Origin: Burkholderiales bacterium
GTDB lineage: Bacteria; Pseudomonadota; Gammaproteobacteria; Burkholderiales; Burkholderiaceae_C
Length of the DNA: 64,000 nucleotides
Assembly: GCA_016195825.1 (NCBI GenBank)
Contig: JACPYV010000161.1
Span: forward strand, 1-64,000
Reading direction: 5' to 3'
In this document: positions 1 through 7,902 of the stretch, piece after piece
Numbering within the stretch: the stretch's first letter is position 1
How the letters are laid out: each line of letters opens with the position of its first letter
The notes under the pieces: generated by a model
The model's database searches: none
The model's input: the letters and a program-made list of their open reading frames with translations, nothing else
What the model was told of the DNA's origin: nothing
Translations under genes and position numbers: made by a program

Positions 1-21
1 CGACAGCGTCGCGGCCGCCGA

Positions 22-450
22 ATGAGCGGCGGCACCAAGCACAAGGCCGTCGCAACCTGGCTGGCGCTGGCCGTCGGCGTGTTCGGCGCGCATCGCTTCT
101 ATCTGCATGGGCCGAAGGACCGCTGGGCGTGGCTGTTCCCGCTGCCGACGCTGCTGGGCCTGGTCGGCCTGCAACGCATGGACCAACTGGGCCAGGACGA
201 CCGCCTGGCCTGGGCGCTGATCCCGCTGCTGGGCGTCAGCCTCGTCGCCGCACTGATCGGCGGCATCGTCTACGGCTTGATGCCCGACGAGCGATGGAAC
301 GCGCGCTTCAACGCCGGCCAGCCGAGCTCGACCGGCGGCTGGGGTGCCGTCATCGGTGTCGTGCTGTGTGTGTTCGTCGGCGGCACGACGCTGATGGCCA
401 CCATCGCCTTCAGCGCCCAGCGCTATTTCGAGGCCCAGGCCGGTCAGTAG
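22..450 (+). CDS. TM2 domain-containing small membrane protein
   Basis: The 142-residue protein opens with a TM2-type pattern: a first helix (ATWLALAVGVFGAHRFYL), the GAHRFYLHGPK motif typical of TM2 proteins, then further hydrophobic helices near residues 35-50, 65-85 and 108-130. TM2 proteins are small inner-membrane proteins of unknown biochemical role. The start is an ATGA, and the overlapping TGA at 23-25 may be the stop of a gene lying upstream of the window. The 3' end overlaps the convergent pit gene by a few bases. The family call is fairly safe; the function is unknown. Confidence 0.75.
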   Translation: MSGGTKHKAVATWLALAVGVFGAHRFYLHGPKDRWAWLFPLPTLLGLVGLQRMDQLGQDDRLAWALIPLLGVSLVAALIGGIVYGLMPDERWNARFNAGQPSSTGGWGAVIGVVLCVFVGGTTLMATIAFSAQRYFEAQAGQ

Positions 451-1454
451 AGAGCGAAACTGACCCAGTAGCAGATGCCGGCCATGGTGGCCGCGGCTGG
501 GATCGTGAAGATCCACGCCCAGACAATGCTGCCCGCCACGCCCCAGCGCACGGCCGAGGCGCGCTGCACCGAGCCGACGCCCACGATGGCGCCCGTGATG
601 GTGTGTGTGGTCGACACCGGGATGCCCATGGCCGTGGCCAGGAACAGCGTGATGGCACCGCCCGTCTCGGCACAGAAGCCGCCCACCGGCTTGAGCTTGG
701 TGATGCGCTGACCCATGGTCTGCACGATGCGCCAGCCGCCGAACATGGTGCCCATGCCGATGGCGATGTAGCAAGCGACGATGACCCAGGTGGGCGGCGC
801 CTTCTCGCCCACACCCACCATGCCGGCAGCGATCAGCAGCATCCAGATCAGGCCGATGGTCTTCTGCGCGTCGTTGCCGCCATGGCCCAGACTGTAGAGC
901 CCGGCGGACACGAGCTGCAGTCGCCGGAACCAGCGATCGATGCGTATCGGCGACTTGTGCCGGCAGATCCAGGCCACGATGACCATCATCAATGAGCCCA
1001 GCAGGTAGCCCAGCAGCGGCGACACGATGATGAAGGCCACGGTCTTCCAGATGCCACCCGCAACCAGCGCCGACGGGCCGGCCTTGGCGACCACGGCACC
1101 GGCGATGCCGCCGATCAGCGCGTGTGACGAGCTCGACGGGATGCCCCACCACCAAGTGATGCCGTTCCAGGCGATGGCGCCGATCAGCGCGCCGAACACG
1201 ACGTGGTGGTCCACGATGCCCGGCTCGACGATGCCCTTGCCCACCGTGGCCGCCACCTTGAGTTGGAAGATGGCGATGGCGACGACGTTGAAGAAGGCGG
1301 CGAACAGCACCGCCTGCTGGGGCTTGAGCACGCCGGTGGAGACGACGGTGGCGATGGAGTTGGCGGCGTCGTGGAAGCCATTCATGAAGTCGAACAGCAG
1401 GGCCAGCACGACGAGCAGGGCCACCACCCAGAAGGCGATCTCAGCGGATGCCAT
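444..1454 (-). CDS. pit: Low-affinity inorganic phosphate transporter (PiT family)
   Basis: This 336-residue polytopic membrane protein is a PiT-family phosphate permease, which moves metal-phosphate with protons or sodium. The family's duplicated signatures are both present: GFHDAANSIATVV near residue 27 and GHGGNDAQKTIGL near residue 200. PSSSSHALIGG and PVSTTHTITGA are the paired loop motifs. The length matches short bacterial PiT proteins. It lies 12 bp downstream of a DUF47 gene on the same strand, the usual Pit-accessory pair, so the two are probably one operon. Confidence 0.93.
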   Translation of the reverse strand: MASAEIAFWVVALLVVLALLFDFMNGFHDAANSIATVVSTGVLKPQQAVLFAAFFNVVAIAIFQLKVAATVGKGIVEPGIVDHHVVFGALIGAIAWNGITWWWGIPSSSSHALIGGIAGAVVAKAGPSALVAGGIWKTVAFIIVSPLLGYLLGSLMMVIVAWICRHKSPIRIDRWFRRLQLVSAGLYSLGHGGNDAQKTIGLIWMLLIAAGMVGVGEKAPPTWVIVACYIAIGMGTMFGGWRIVQTMGQRITKLKPVGGFCAETGGAITLFLATAMGIPVSTTHTITGAIVGVGSVQRASAVRWGVAGSIVWAWIFTIPAAATMAGICYWVSFALY

Positions 1455-1466
1455 GGGAGCGCCTGA

Positions 1467-2114
1467 TCAGGAGTTCTCGAGGACGATGCCCTCGATCAGA
1501 TTGGCCACGTCCTCGCAACGGTCGGAGATGGATTCCAGCTGCTCGTAGATCGCCTTGAGCTTGATGAGCTCGCGCACGTCCGGCTCCTCGCGGAACAGGC
1601 GCGACATTGCAGAGCGCATGACGCGGTCGGCATCGGACTCGAGCTTGTCGATCTCCTCGCATGTCTTGATCGCGGCCTCGGTCGTGGCCGGCTTGCTGAG
1701 GTGGGGCAGCAGCGTGACGGCGTGCTGCACGCGCTCGCAGCAACGTACGGACAGCGTCGCCAGCTGCAGCACCTGCTCTGGCACGGCGCGCACGTCGTAC
1801 AGCGACAGCGTCTCGGACGAGTCCTGCAGCAGGTCGACGATGTCGTCCATCGCGTTGATCAGGCCGTGGATCTGCTCGCGGTCGATGGGCGTGATGAAGG
1901 TGCGGTGCAGCAGCCGGTTGACCTCGGCCGTCACGCGGTCGGCCGCATGCTCGGCCGTGTCCACATCGTCCGCGTACTGCTGGCGCAGCGCCGGATCGGC
2001 GTAGTTCTCGATCATCTTCAGGAAAGCGCGGGCGCCTTCCGCGATGTGGTTGCCGTGCTCGTTGAACAGCTCAAAAAAATTGCCCTCACGGGGCAGCAGT
2101 TTGCCGAACAGCAT
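1467..2114 (-). CDS. DUF47 / PhoU-like Pit accessory protein
   Basis: The 215-residue, helix-rich, acidic protein begins MLFGKLLPREGNFFELFNEH, the typical start of DUF47 (TIGR00153) proteins, which resemble PhoU. Conserved features include MDDIVDLLQDSSETLSLY near the middle and the LESDADRVMRSAMSRLF segment. DUF47 proteins are normally encoded just upstream of pit, as here, and are thought to modulate phosphate uptake through Pit. No membrane segment or signal peptide is visible, so it should be cytoplasmic. The regulatory role is inferred from context. Confidence 0.9.
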   Translation of the reverse strand: MLFGKLLPREGNFFELFNEHGNHIAEGARAFLKMIENYADPALRQQYADDVDTAEHAADRVTAEVNRLLHRTFITPIDREQIHGLINAMDDIVDLLQDSSETLSLYDVRAVPEQVLQLATLSVRCCERVQHAVTLLPHLSKPATTEAAIKTCEEIDKLESDADRVMRSAMSRLFREEPDVRELIKLKAIYEQLESISDRCEDVANLIEGIVLENS

Positions 2115-2178
2115 GGCCGTCCTTGTCTTGTTCTGATGGGAAGGGCGAGAGTTTACCTAGCCCGCCCACATGACCGCA

Positions 2179-2532
2179 TCATGACCGGAAGATGAAATAC
2201 ACGGCACCCATCAGGCACAAACCAACCCACAGGAAATCCAGCTTCAGCGGCTCCCCCATGTAGTACACCGAGAACGGCACGAACACGCCCAGTGTGATGA
2301 CCTCCTGGGTGATCTTCAGCTGCGCCAGCCCGAAGCCGGCGCCATGGCCGATGCGGTTGGCCGGCACCTGCAGCAGGTACTCGAACAGCGCGATGCCCCA
2401 GCTGATCAGCGCGGCGATCCACCAGGGCTTGGTGGCCAGGCCCTTCAAGTGGCCGTACCAGGCGAAGGTCATGAAGACGTTGGACAGGATCAGCAGGCCA
2501 ACGGTCTGCCAGCCGGCAAGGGTCGAGAACAT
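2179..2532 (-). CDS. DUF486 / DMT-type small membrane protein
   Basis: A 117-residue protein with four hydrophobic helices. It contains the DUF486 pattern: LLILSNVFMTFAWYGHLK, then PWWIAALISWGIALFEYLLQVPANRIG, then LKITQEVITLGVFVPFSVYY. These proteins belong to the drug/metabolite transporter clan and resemble half-size DMT modules. No substrate is known. It stands between the DUF47-pit pair and folK with short gaps, all on the minus strand, so cotranscription is possible but not shown. Confidence 0.85.
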   Translation of the reverse strand: MFSTLAGWQTVGLLILSNVFMTFAWYGHLKGLATKPWWIAALISWGIALFEYLLQVPANRIGHGAGFGLAQLKITQEVITLGVFVPFSVYYMGEPLKLDFLWVGLCLMGAVYFIFRS

Positions 2533-2547
2533 CGCAGGTCTCCAGGT

Positions 2548-3024
2548 TCAGTGCGGGATGCTGCCGCTGCGTTCAATGCGCTGGGCCTGCCAGGCTTCGC
2601 TGGTGGCCAGTCGCACCAGGTCTGGCGCGATCTCCAGCAGTGGGCGCAGCACGAAGGCGCGCTCGGCGAGGCGTGGGTGGGGCAGCGTCAGGCGCGGCGT
2701 GTCCAGCACCAGGCCACCGTACAGCAGCAGGTCCAGGTCCAGCGTGCGCGGTGCGTTGCGGTAGGGGCGCTCGCGGCCGTGGGCCTGCTCTATGGCTTGC
2801 AGCGCATCCAGCAGTTCAAGGGGTGGGAGCCCCGTCTCCAGCGCCGCGACGGCATTCAGGAAGTCCGGGCCGCCGGCATCGATCGGGGCGCTGCGCCACG
2901 CGCTCGACAGCGCGAGCAGTCGGGTGTCGGGCAGCGCTGCAAGGGCCTGCGCCGCCTGCGTCAGCGTGGCGAGCAGGTCGGCGCCAAGGTTGGCGCCCAG
3001 ACCGACATAGGCGCGCGAACTCAC
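2548..3024 (-). CDS. folK: 2-amino-4-hydroxy-6-hydroxymethyldihydropteridine diphosphokinase
   Basis: HPPK transfers pyrophosphate from ATP to 6-hydroxymethyl-dihydropterin in folate synthesis. The 158-residue protein shows the N-terminal AYVGLGANLG motif, the FLNAVAALET region, the signature RTLDLDLLLYG with its magnesium-binding aspartates, and LPHPRLAERAFVLRPL. The length is normal. Its start overlaps the pcnB stop by 4 bp, the common proteobacterial pcnB-folK arrangement, so translation is probably coupled. Confidence 0.95.
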   Translation of the reverse strand: MSSRAYVGLGANLGADLLATLTQAAQALAALPDTRLLALSSAWRSAPIDAGGPDFLNAVAALETGLPPLELLDALQAIEQAHGRERPYRNAPRTLDLDLLLYGGLVLDTPRLTLPHPRLAERAFVLRPLLEIAPDLVRLATSEAWQAQRIERSGSIPH

Positions 3025-4595
3025 TCGGCGCTGGGTGCGGGCGTGCCGGCGCCCTCCCCGCCACCGCCAGGCTTGCGACGGCGGCGGCGGCGCTTCTTGG
3101 CGGGTGCATCAGCGACGGCCGCATCGCCCGTATCGCCTGCATCGTCGTCGTCGGGCACGGCCGCTGACTCGGGGCGAGGCGCACGAACGACGCGCGGCTG
3201 TTTCTGCTGCGCGCTGCGCGCGTCGGCCAGCAACGCCTGGCGGTCGTCGTCGCTGCCCAGTGCAAAGTCCTCCCACCAGTCGGCCAGAGCCGGGTCGATC
3301 TCGCCGGCATCTGCACGCAGGCGCAGGAAGTCGAAGCCGGCGCGGTAGCGTGGTTGCTCGATCAGGCTGAAAACGCCTGAGCCGCTGCGGCGCTCGAAGC
3401 GGGTCTGCATCATCCAGATCTCGCGCATGTCGGCGGCCAGCTTGCCGCGGCCGGATATGTCACCGATGCGGGCGTCGAAAACGGCATCGATGGCCTGGGC
3501 CAGCGCCGGTACGGCCGGCTCGCCGCCGTCACGGATCTTGTTCCAGCGGTCCAGCACCTCGTACCAGAGCATGCAGGCCAGCATGAAGCTGGGGCTGACG
3601 CCGCGGCCCTCGGCCACGCGGCGATCGGTGTCCTCGAACGCCTGGCGCACAAACTTGCCGCGCACGCCCTCGTGCAGATCGCCGGTCTCGGTCAGCATGG
3701 CGTCCAGCACGGCGAAGACGCCGCGGGCCAGGCCCAGCTTCTTCAGCTGCGCGATGCTGGCCAGCGAGTGACCGGTCTGCAGCAGCTTGATCATCTCGTC
3801 GAACAGCCGCGACGCCGGCACGTTGGCCAGCAACGCAGCCGAGGTTTTCACCGGCGCCAGCGTCTTGGGCTCCAGCGTGAAGCCGAGCTTGGCGGCGAAG
3901 CGCACGGCCCGGATGATGCGCACCGGGTCTTCGCGGTAGCGGGTCTCGGGATCGCCGATCATGCGCAGCAGCTTGGCGCGCGCATCGGCCAGGCCGCCGT
4001 GGTAGTCCACCACCAGCTGGCGCTGCGGGTCGTAGTACATCGCGTTGACGGTGTAGTCGCGGCGCGCGGCATCCTCGATCTGGGGGCCCCAGACGTTGTC
4101 GCGCAGCACGCGGCCGCTGGCGTCCACGGCGTGGGACTTGCCTTCCAGCTCGGCCTTGGACGTCTTTTCGTTGCCGCCCACGGCGGCGCTGGCAGACTCG
4201 CCCTCCGTCGGCAGCGCACGGAAGGTCGAAACCTCGATGACCTCGTGCTCACGGCCGCGGCCATAGACGACGTGGACGATGCGAAAGCGCCGGCCGATGA
4301 TGAAGGCACGGCGGAACAGGCCCTTGACCTGCTCGGGCGTCGCGTTGGTGGCGACGTCGAAATCCTTGGGCCGCACGCCCAGCAGAAGGTCGCGAACGGC
4401 GCCGCCGACGATGTAGGCCTCGAAGCCGGCGTCGGTCAGCGTCTTGACGACTTTGACCGCACGCTCATCGAGCAATTCGGGGTTGATGCCATGCGTTTCG
4501 GCCGTGATCTCGACGCGCTTGCCGAGCGGGCTGGTCTTCTTGGCGGCGGCCGTGGCGGGCTTGCCGAGGAGCTTGTCGATGAACTTCTTGATCAT
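3021..4595 (-). CDS. pcnB: Polynucleotide adenylyltransferase (poly(A) polymerase I)
   Basis: This 524-residue protein adds 3' poly(A) tails that promote RNA decay. It has the class II nucleotidyltransferase core: YIVGGAVRDLLLG near residue 63, the DFDVATNATPEQV metal-binding motif, and ARRDYTVNAMYYDP near residue 175, followed by the arginine-rich RNA-binding region. Compared with tRNA nucleotidyltransferase it has the longer C-terminus typical of PcnB, ending in a very basic KKRRRRRRKPGGG stretch. A glycine/serine-rich insertion (ASAAVGGNEKTSKAELEGK) sits in the head domain. It overlaps both neighbours by 4 bp. Confidence 0.95.
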   Translation of the reverse strand: MIKKFIDKLLGKPATAAAKKTSPLGKRVEITAETHGINPELLDERAVKVVKTLTDAGFEAYIVGGAVRDLLLGVRPKDFDVATNATPEQVKGLFRRAFIIGRRFRIVHVVYGRGREHEVIEVSTFRALPTEGESASAAVGGNEKTSKAELEGKSHAVDASGRVLRDNVWGPQIEDAARRDYTVNAMYYDPQRQLVVDYHGGLADARAKLLRMIGDPETRYREDPVRIIRAVRFAAKLGFTLEPKTLAPVKTSAALLANVPASRLFDEMIKLLQTGHSLASIAQLKKLGLARGVFAVLDAMLTETGDLHEGVRGKFVRQAFEDTDRRVAEGRGVSPSFMLACMLWYEVLDRWNKIRDGGEPAVPALAQAIDAVFDARIGDISGRGKLAADMREIWMMQTRFERRSGSGVFSLIEQPRYRAGFDFLRLRADAGEIDPALADWWEDFALGSDDDRQALLADARSAQQKQPRVVRAPRPESAAVPDDDDAGDTGDAAVADAPAKKRRRRRRKPGGGGEGAGTPAPSAE

Positions 4596-5260
4596 GCGAA
4601 GAGTTGGAGCTGGGGCCAGCCGCGCTCAGCAGCGATACGTGCGAGCGCGGGGCTGGGGTTGGTCGCCACCGGGTGACTGACACGTTCGAGCAGCGGGAGA
4701 TCGTTGGTCGAGTCGCTGTAGAAGGTGACGCGCTCGAAATCGGGCCATTGTGCCCCCAGGCCCCGCAACCACCCTTCGACCCGCGCGATCTTGCCCTCGC
4801 GAAAGCTCGGCACGCCGTCGATTTCGCCAAGATAGCGGCCACCGGTCTCTCGCTTGAGGTCGACGGCGATCAGGTGCTCGACGCCGAAGGCCGCAGCGAT
4901 GGGCTCGGTGACGAAGACATTCGTGGCGGTGACGATGGCCAGCAGGTCGCCGGCGGTGCGGTGCTGTTCGACCAGCGCAACCGCCTCGGGCCGCAGCTGT
5001 GGGCGCATGACCTCGGCCATGAAACGCTCGCGCATCGCCAGCGCCTCGGCAAGCGGCCGGCTGCGCCATGCCGACGTCGCGAAGGCGATGTAGGCCGGCA
5101 GGTCGAGCGTGCCGGCGTTGTATTGGGCAAAGAACTCGTCGTTCTTGGCCCCCCAGACTTCGCCGTCCACCCAACCCACGTCGACCATGAAGCCGCCGAA
5201 GGCGTGATCGGAATCCATCGGGATCAGCGTCCCGTCGAGGTCAAACAGCGTCAGATTCAT
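4592..5260 (-). CDS. HAD-IB family phosphatase
   Basis: A 222-residue haloacid dehalogenase-type hydrolase of subfamily IB, the group that includes phosphoserine phosphatase-like enzymes. Motif I is FDLDGTLIPMDSD at the N-terminus with the nucleophile and acid aspartates, motif II is IVTATN near residue 110, motif III is the lysine in SFREGKIAR, and motif IV is FYSDSTNDLPLL. No signal peptide is visible. It is stitched by 4-bp overlaps between hda and pcnB. The substrate cannot be told from sequence. Confidence 0.87.
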   Translation of the reverse strand: MNLTLFDLDGTLIPMDSDHAFGGFMVDVGWVDGEVWGAKNDEFFAQYNAGTLDLPAYIAFATSAWRSRPLAEALAMRERFMAEVMRPQLRPEAVALVEQHRTAGDLLAIVTATNVFVTEPIAAAFGVEHLIAVDLKRETGGRYLGEIDGVPSFREGKIARVEGWLRGLGAQWPDFERVTFYSDSTNDLPLLERVSHPVATNPSPALARIAAERGWPQLQLFA

Positions 5261-5946
5261 AAAATGGGGTCGGAGTCTATTTTCTCTTGGTCGGCCAACA
5301 TGGCCTTCAGCAGCGGCAGCGTCAACGCGCGTTTGGCGGACATCGCGAACTCGTCCAGCCGCTCCAGCAAAGCCATCAGGCCCTTGAGGTTGCGCTCGAA
5401 GCGGGTCAGCAGATACGACAGCACCTCGTCGCCCAGCAGCAGGCCGCGGCGGTCGGCCTCGCGGCGCAGCACGGCGCGCATCTCAGCCTCGCGAAGGGGC
5501 TGCAGCGCAAAGCTGGGGCCCCAGCCAAGCCGGGTGCGCAGATCCTCACGCACGGTCAGGTCAACGGCAGGCGCGTCAGCCGTCGCGACAACGGTGTAGC
5601 CCTGCCCCGCCGAAGCGACGAACAGCGCAAAGGCGGCGTGCTGCTGGCCGGCGTCGAAGCGCTGGCAGTCGTCCAGCAACAGCAGGCTCTCGTGGACCGG
5701 AAGCTCCCAGGGCAAGGGCGTGTCCGCGTCGTACCAGGCGACGCGCTGCCCCGCAGCCTGCCAGCGTTCGGCCAGTGCCTGCAGCAGATGCGTCTTGCCC
5801 GAGCCCGTGGCCCCCCAAAGCAGCGTGGGCGGGTCGCCGGGCATCAGGCCCTTCAGATAGGCGAGCACCTCAGCATTGGCGCCGGGCAGGAAGTTGTCGA
5901 AGCTGTGCGCTGGCGGTGCCAGTAGCGCGAGCGGAATCTGCCTCAT
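5257..5946 (-). CDS. hda: DnaA regulatory inactivator Hda
   Basis: Hda is a short AAA+ relative of DnaA that, with the loaded beta clamp, stimulates ATP hydrolysis by DnaA and limits re-initiation. The 229-residue protein starts MRQIPLALLAPP, and QIPLAL fits the N-terminal clamp-binding motif. Walker A is GATGSGKTHLL near residue 46 and Walker B is LLLLDDCQRF near residue 90. It lacks the DnaA DNA-binding domain. It is first in the hda - HAD - pcnB - folK overlap series and 8 bp downstream of the AI-2E gene. Confidence 0.92.
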   Translation of the reverse strand: MRQIPLALLAPPAHSFDNFLPGANAEVLAYLKGLMPGDPPTLLWGATGSGKTHLLQALAERWQAAGQRVAWYDADTPLPWELPVHESLLLLDDCQRFDAGQQHAAFALFVASAGQGYTVVATADAPAVDLTVREDLRTRLGWGPSFALQPLREAEMRAVLRREADRRGLLLGDEVLSYLLTRFERNLKGLMALLERLDEFAMSAKRALTLPLLKAMLADQEKIDSDPIL

Positions 5947-5954
5947 GAGAAGGT

Positions 5955-7016
5955 CTATCGGAACAGCGAACTCGCGAGATACGCAGCGTGCAGCCGCCGC
6001 GCAGCGACGGCGGCCAGCGCCGACAGCGGCAGCGCGATCAGCACGCCGACGAAGCCCAACAGATGCCCGAAGGCCAGCAGCGCGAAGATGACCATCAGCG
6101 GGCTCATGCCGATGCGCTCGCCGACGAAGCGCGGCGTGAGCACGAAACTCTCCAGCAGCTGTCCGACGCCGAAGACGATGGCCACGGCCACGACGCCGTA
6201 GAAGTTGGCGAACTGCAGCAGGCCCGCCAGCAGCGCGAGCAACAGGCCCAAGCCGAAGCCCAAGTAGGGAATGAAGACGGCCAGGCCGGTGAAGACGCCG
6301 ATAGGCAGCGCCAGGTCGAAGCGCGCCAGGGCCAGGCCCACGCTGTAGAAGATGGCCAGAGCGACCATGACCAGCAGCTGGCCGCGCAGGTACTGGCCCA
6401 GCGTCTCGTCGCAGTCCTGCAGGAAGCTGCCCACCGACTCACGCGCGGAAGGCGGCACCAGCGCCCAGGCGCGCGCCATCAGTTCGGGCCAGTCGTGCAG
6501 CAGATAGAACAGCACCACCGGCAGCAGCACCGCGTTGCCTACGAAGGCCAACAGGAAGCTGCCGCCGATGCGCGCGGAACTCAGCATGGTGGCCAGCCAC
6601 TCTTCGAGATTGGCATCCAGGTACTTCAGCACAAAGGCCTTGATGCTGGCCGTGTCGAGCTGCAGCTGGATGCCGTGCTCGGCCAGCCAGGGCGCGAACC
6701 GGTCGTTGGCGACCTTGGCCAGCGCCGGGATCTGCTCGCGCATCGCCGGGATCTCCTTGCTCAGGATGGGCAGCACCAGCAACAGCAGCGCAAACAATGC
6801 CAGGCCCAGCAGAAGCTCGACGAACAGCACGGCCACGACGCGCGGCACGCGCCGACTGACCAGCGCCTGCACCGCCGGTGCCAGCGCGTAAGCCAGCACC
6901 AGCGCGGCGATGAAGGGGGCCAGCACGGGCGACAGCAGCCAAAGCAGCAGCGCCACGGCGAGGGCGACGCCGAGCCAGGCCAGGGCGGTGCGTTGGTTCT
7001 TGCTGAGCTTCATCAT
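5955..7016 (-). CDS. AI-2E family transporter (PerM/TqsA type)
   Basis: The 353-residue protein has about seven to eight membrane helices in the AI-2E family layout: two or three N-terminal helices, a long soluble insert (residues about 110-165), then C-terminal helices containing FIPYLGFGLGLLLALLAGLLQF and the LTPRFVGERIGMSPLMVIFALLAFG block. Some members export autoinducer-2; others move ions or have no known substrate, so the precise role is open. Being next to hda matches the frequent perM-hda neighbourhood of proteobacteria. Confidence 0.9.
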   Translation of the reverse strand: MMKLSKNQRTALAWLGVALAVALLLWLLSPVLAPFIAALVLAYALAPAVQALVSRRVPRVVAVLFVELLLGLALFALLLLVLPILSKEIPAMREQIPALAKVANDRFAPWLAEHGIQLQLDTASIKAFVLKYLDANLEEWLATMLSSARIGGSFLLAFVGNAVLLPVVLFYLLHDWPELMARAWALVPPSARESVGSFLQDCDETLGQYLRGQLLVMVALAIFYSVGLALARFDLALPIGVFTGLAVFIPYLGFGLGLLLALLAGLLQFANFYGVVAVAIVFGVGQLLESFVLTPRFVGERIGMSPLMVIFALLAFGHLLGFVGVLIALPLSALAAVAARRLHAAYLASSLFR

Positions 7017-7043
7017 GATGGGCGGGCGAACGGGCGCGGATTG

Positions 7044-7901
7044 TCACTGAAGCGGCGGCGGCCGCTGCTCGAGTAGCAAGGCCAACCGGGCACGCAGTTC
7101 GGCCGCGTCGGGCGCGTCGCTGCGCTCGGCCAGGTAGAAGGCCAGGTCGTCGGCCGCGGCCGATGGCGCGCCGATGGCTTCCAGCACCAGGCCGCGATCG
7201 CGCCGCTCTGCCGGGTCGGCGGGCTGCAGCACAACCAGGCGCTGCTGCACGCCCAGCAGGCGCGGCCAGTCGTGCGCGGCGCGGTGCACTTCCTTCAGGT
7301 TGCGCAGCATGCGGGTCAGGATCTGGCGCTTGGTGGCCGCACGCAGGAAGAACTCCAGCGGCAGCTCCATGTCGTCCGGCAGGCCACTGCCCTGGCGGTA
7401 GACGGCCAGCCGCTCGTCCAGCCGGGCGGGCGACAACGAATCACCCGTGAACGGATCGATGACGACCTCGCCCAGGCCGATCTTGAACTTCACCAGGAAA
7501 TGCCCCGGGAAGGCGACGCCCACCGCACGAAGTCCGGCCTGCTCGGCCAGTTCCAGCAGCAGCACGGCCAGCGCGATGGGCAGGCCGCGACGGGTCTCGA
7601 CCACGCGATGGATGAAGCTGTTGTCCATCGCGTAGTAGTTGTTTAGGTTGCCGGCAAAGCCCAGCTCACCGTGGAAGAAGCGCGTGAGTAGGCGCAGCCG
7701 CTGGGCCGGCGCGGCATCGGCTGCGATGCGCCCGCGCAGCCGCCGCGCCAGGCCGTCCACATGCGCCAGCACGGCCTGCACGTCGAGCTGCGGGTGCTCG
7801 TCCTGGGCCAGGCTGATGGCGGCTTCCAGCAGGTTCAGTCCATCGTCCTCCGCCACCAGGGTGGCGAAGTACTCCAGGGGCGTGGGTGCCGCGAAACGCA
7901 T
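7044..7901 (-). CDS. SirB1 family protein (transglutaminase-like with TPR-like tail)
   Basis: The 285-residue soluble protein matches the SirB1 family. It has the FFHGELGFAGNLNNYYAMDNSF region, RRGLPIALAVLLLELAEQ, and AFPGHFLVKF, with the histidine and later aspartate (VVIDPFTG) that fit a transglutaminase-like fold, followed by a helical TPR-like C-terminus (residues about 200-280). The catalytic cysteine expected of an active transglutaminase is not obvious, so enzymatic activity is doubtful. It ends 1 bp before the murJ region and probably shares a transcript with it. Confidence 0.88.
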   Translation of the reverse strand: MRFAAPTPLEYFATLVAEDDGLNLLEAAISLAQDEHPQLDVQAVLAHVDGLARRLRGRIAADAAPAQRLRLLTRFFHGELGFAGNLNNYYAMDNSFIHRVVETRRGLPIALAVLLLELAEQAGLRAVGVAFPGHFLVKFKIGLGEVVIDPFTGDSLSPARLDERLAVYRQGSGLPDDMELPLEFFLRAATKRQILTRMLRNLKEVHRAAHDWPRLLGVQQRLVVLQPADPAERRDRGLVLEAIGAPSAAADDLAFYLAERSDAPDAAELRARLALLLEQRPPPLQ

Positions 7902-7902
7902 G

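Noticed and set aside
7631-7650. GTAGTTGTTTAGG resembling the maltodextrin operator
   Set aside because: It lies inside the SirB1 coding sequence, lacks the second half-site, and is probably chance.
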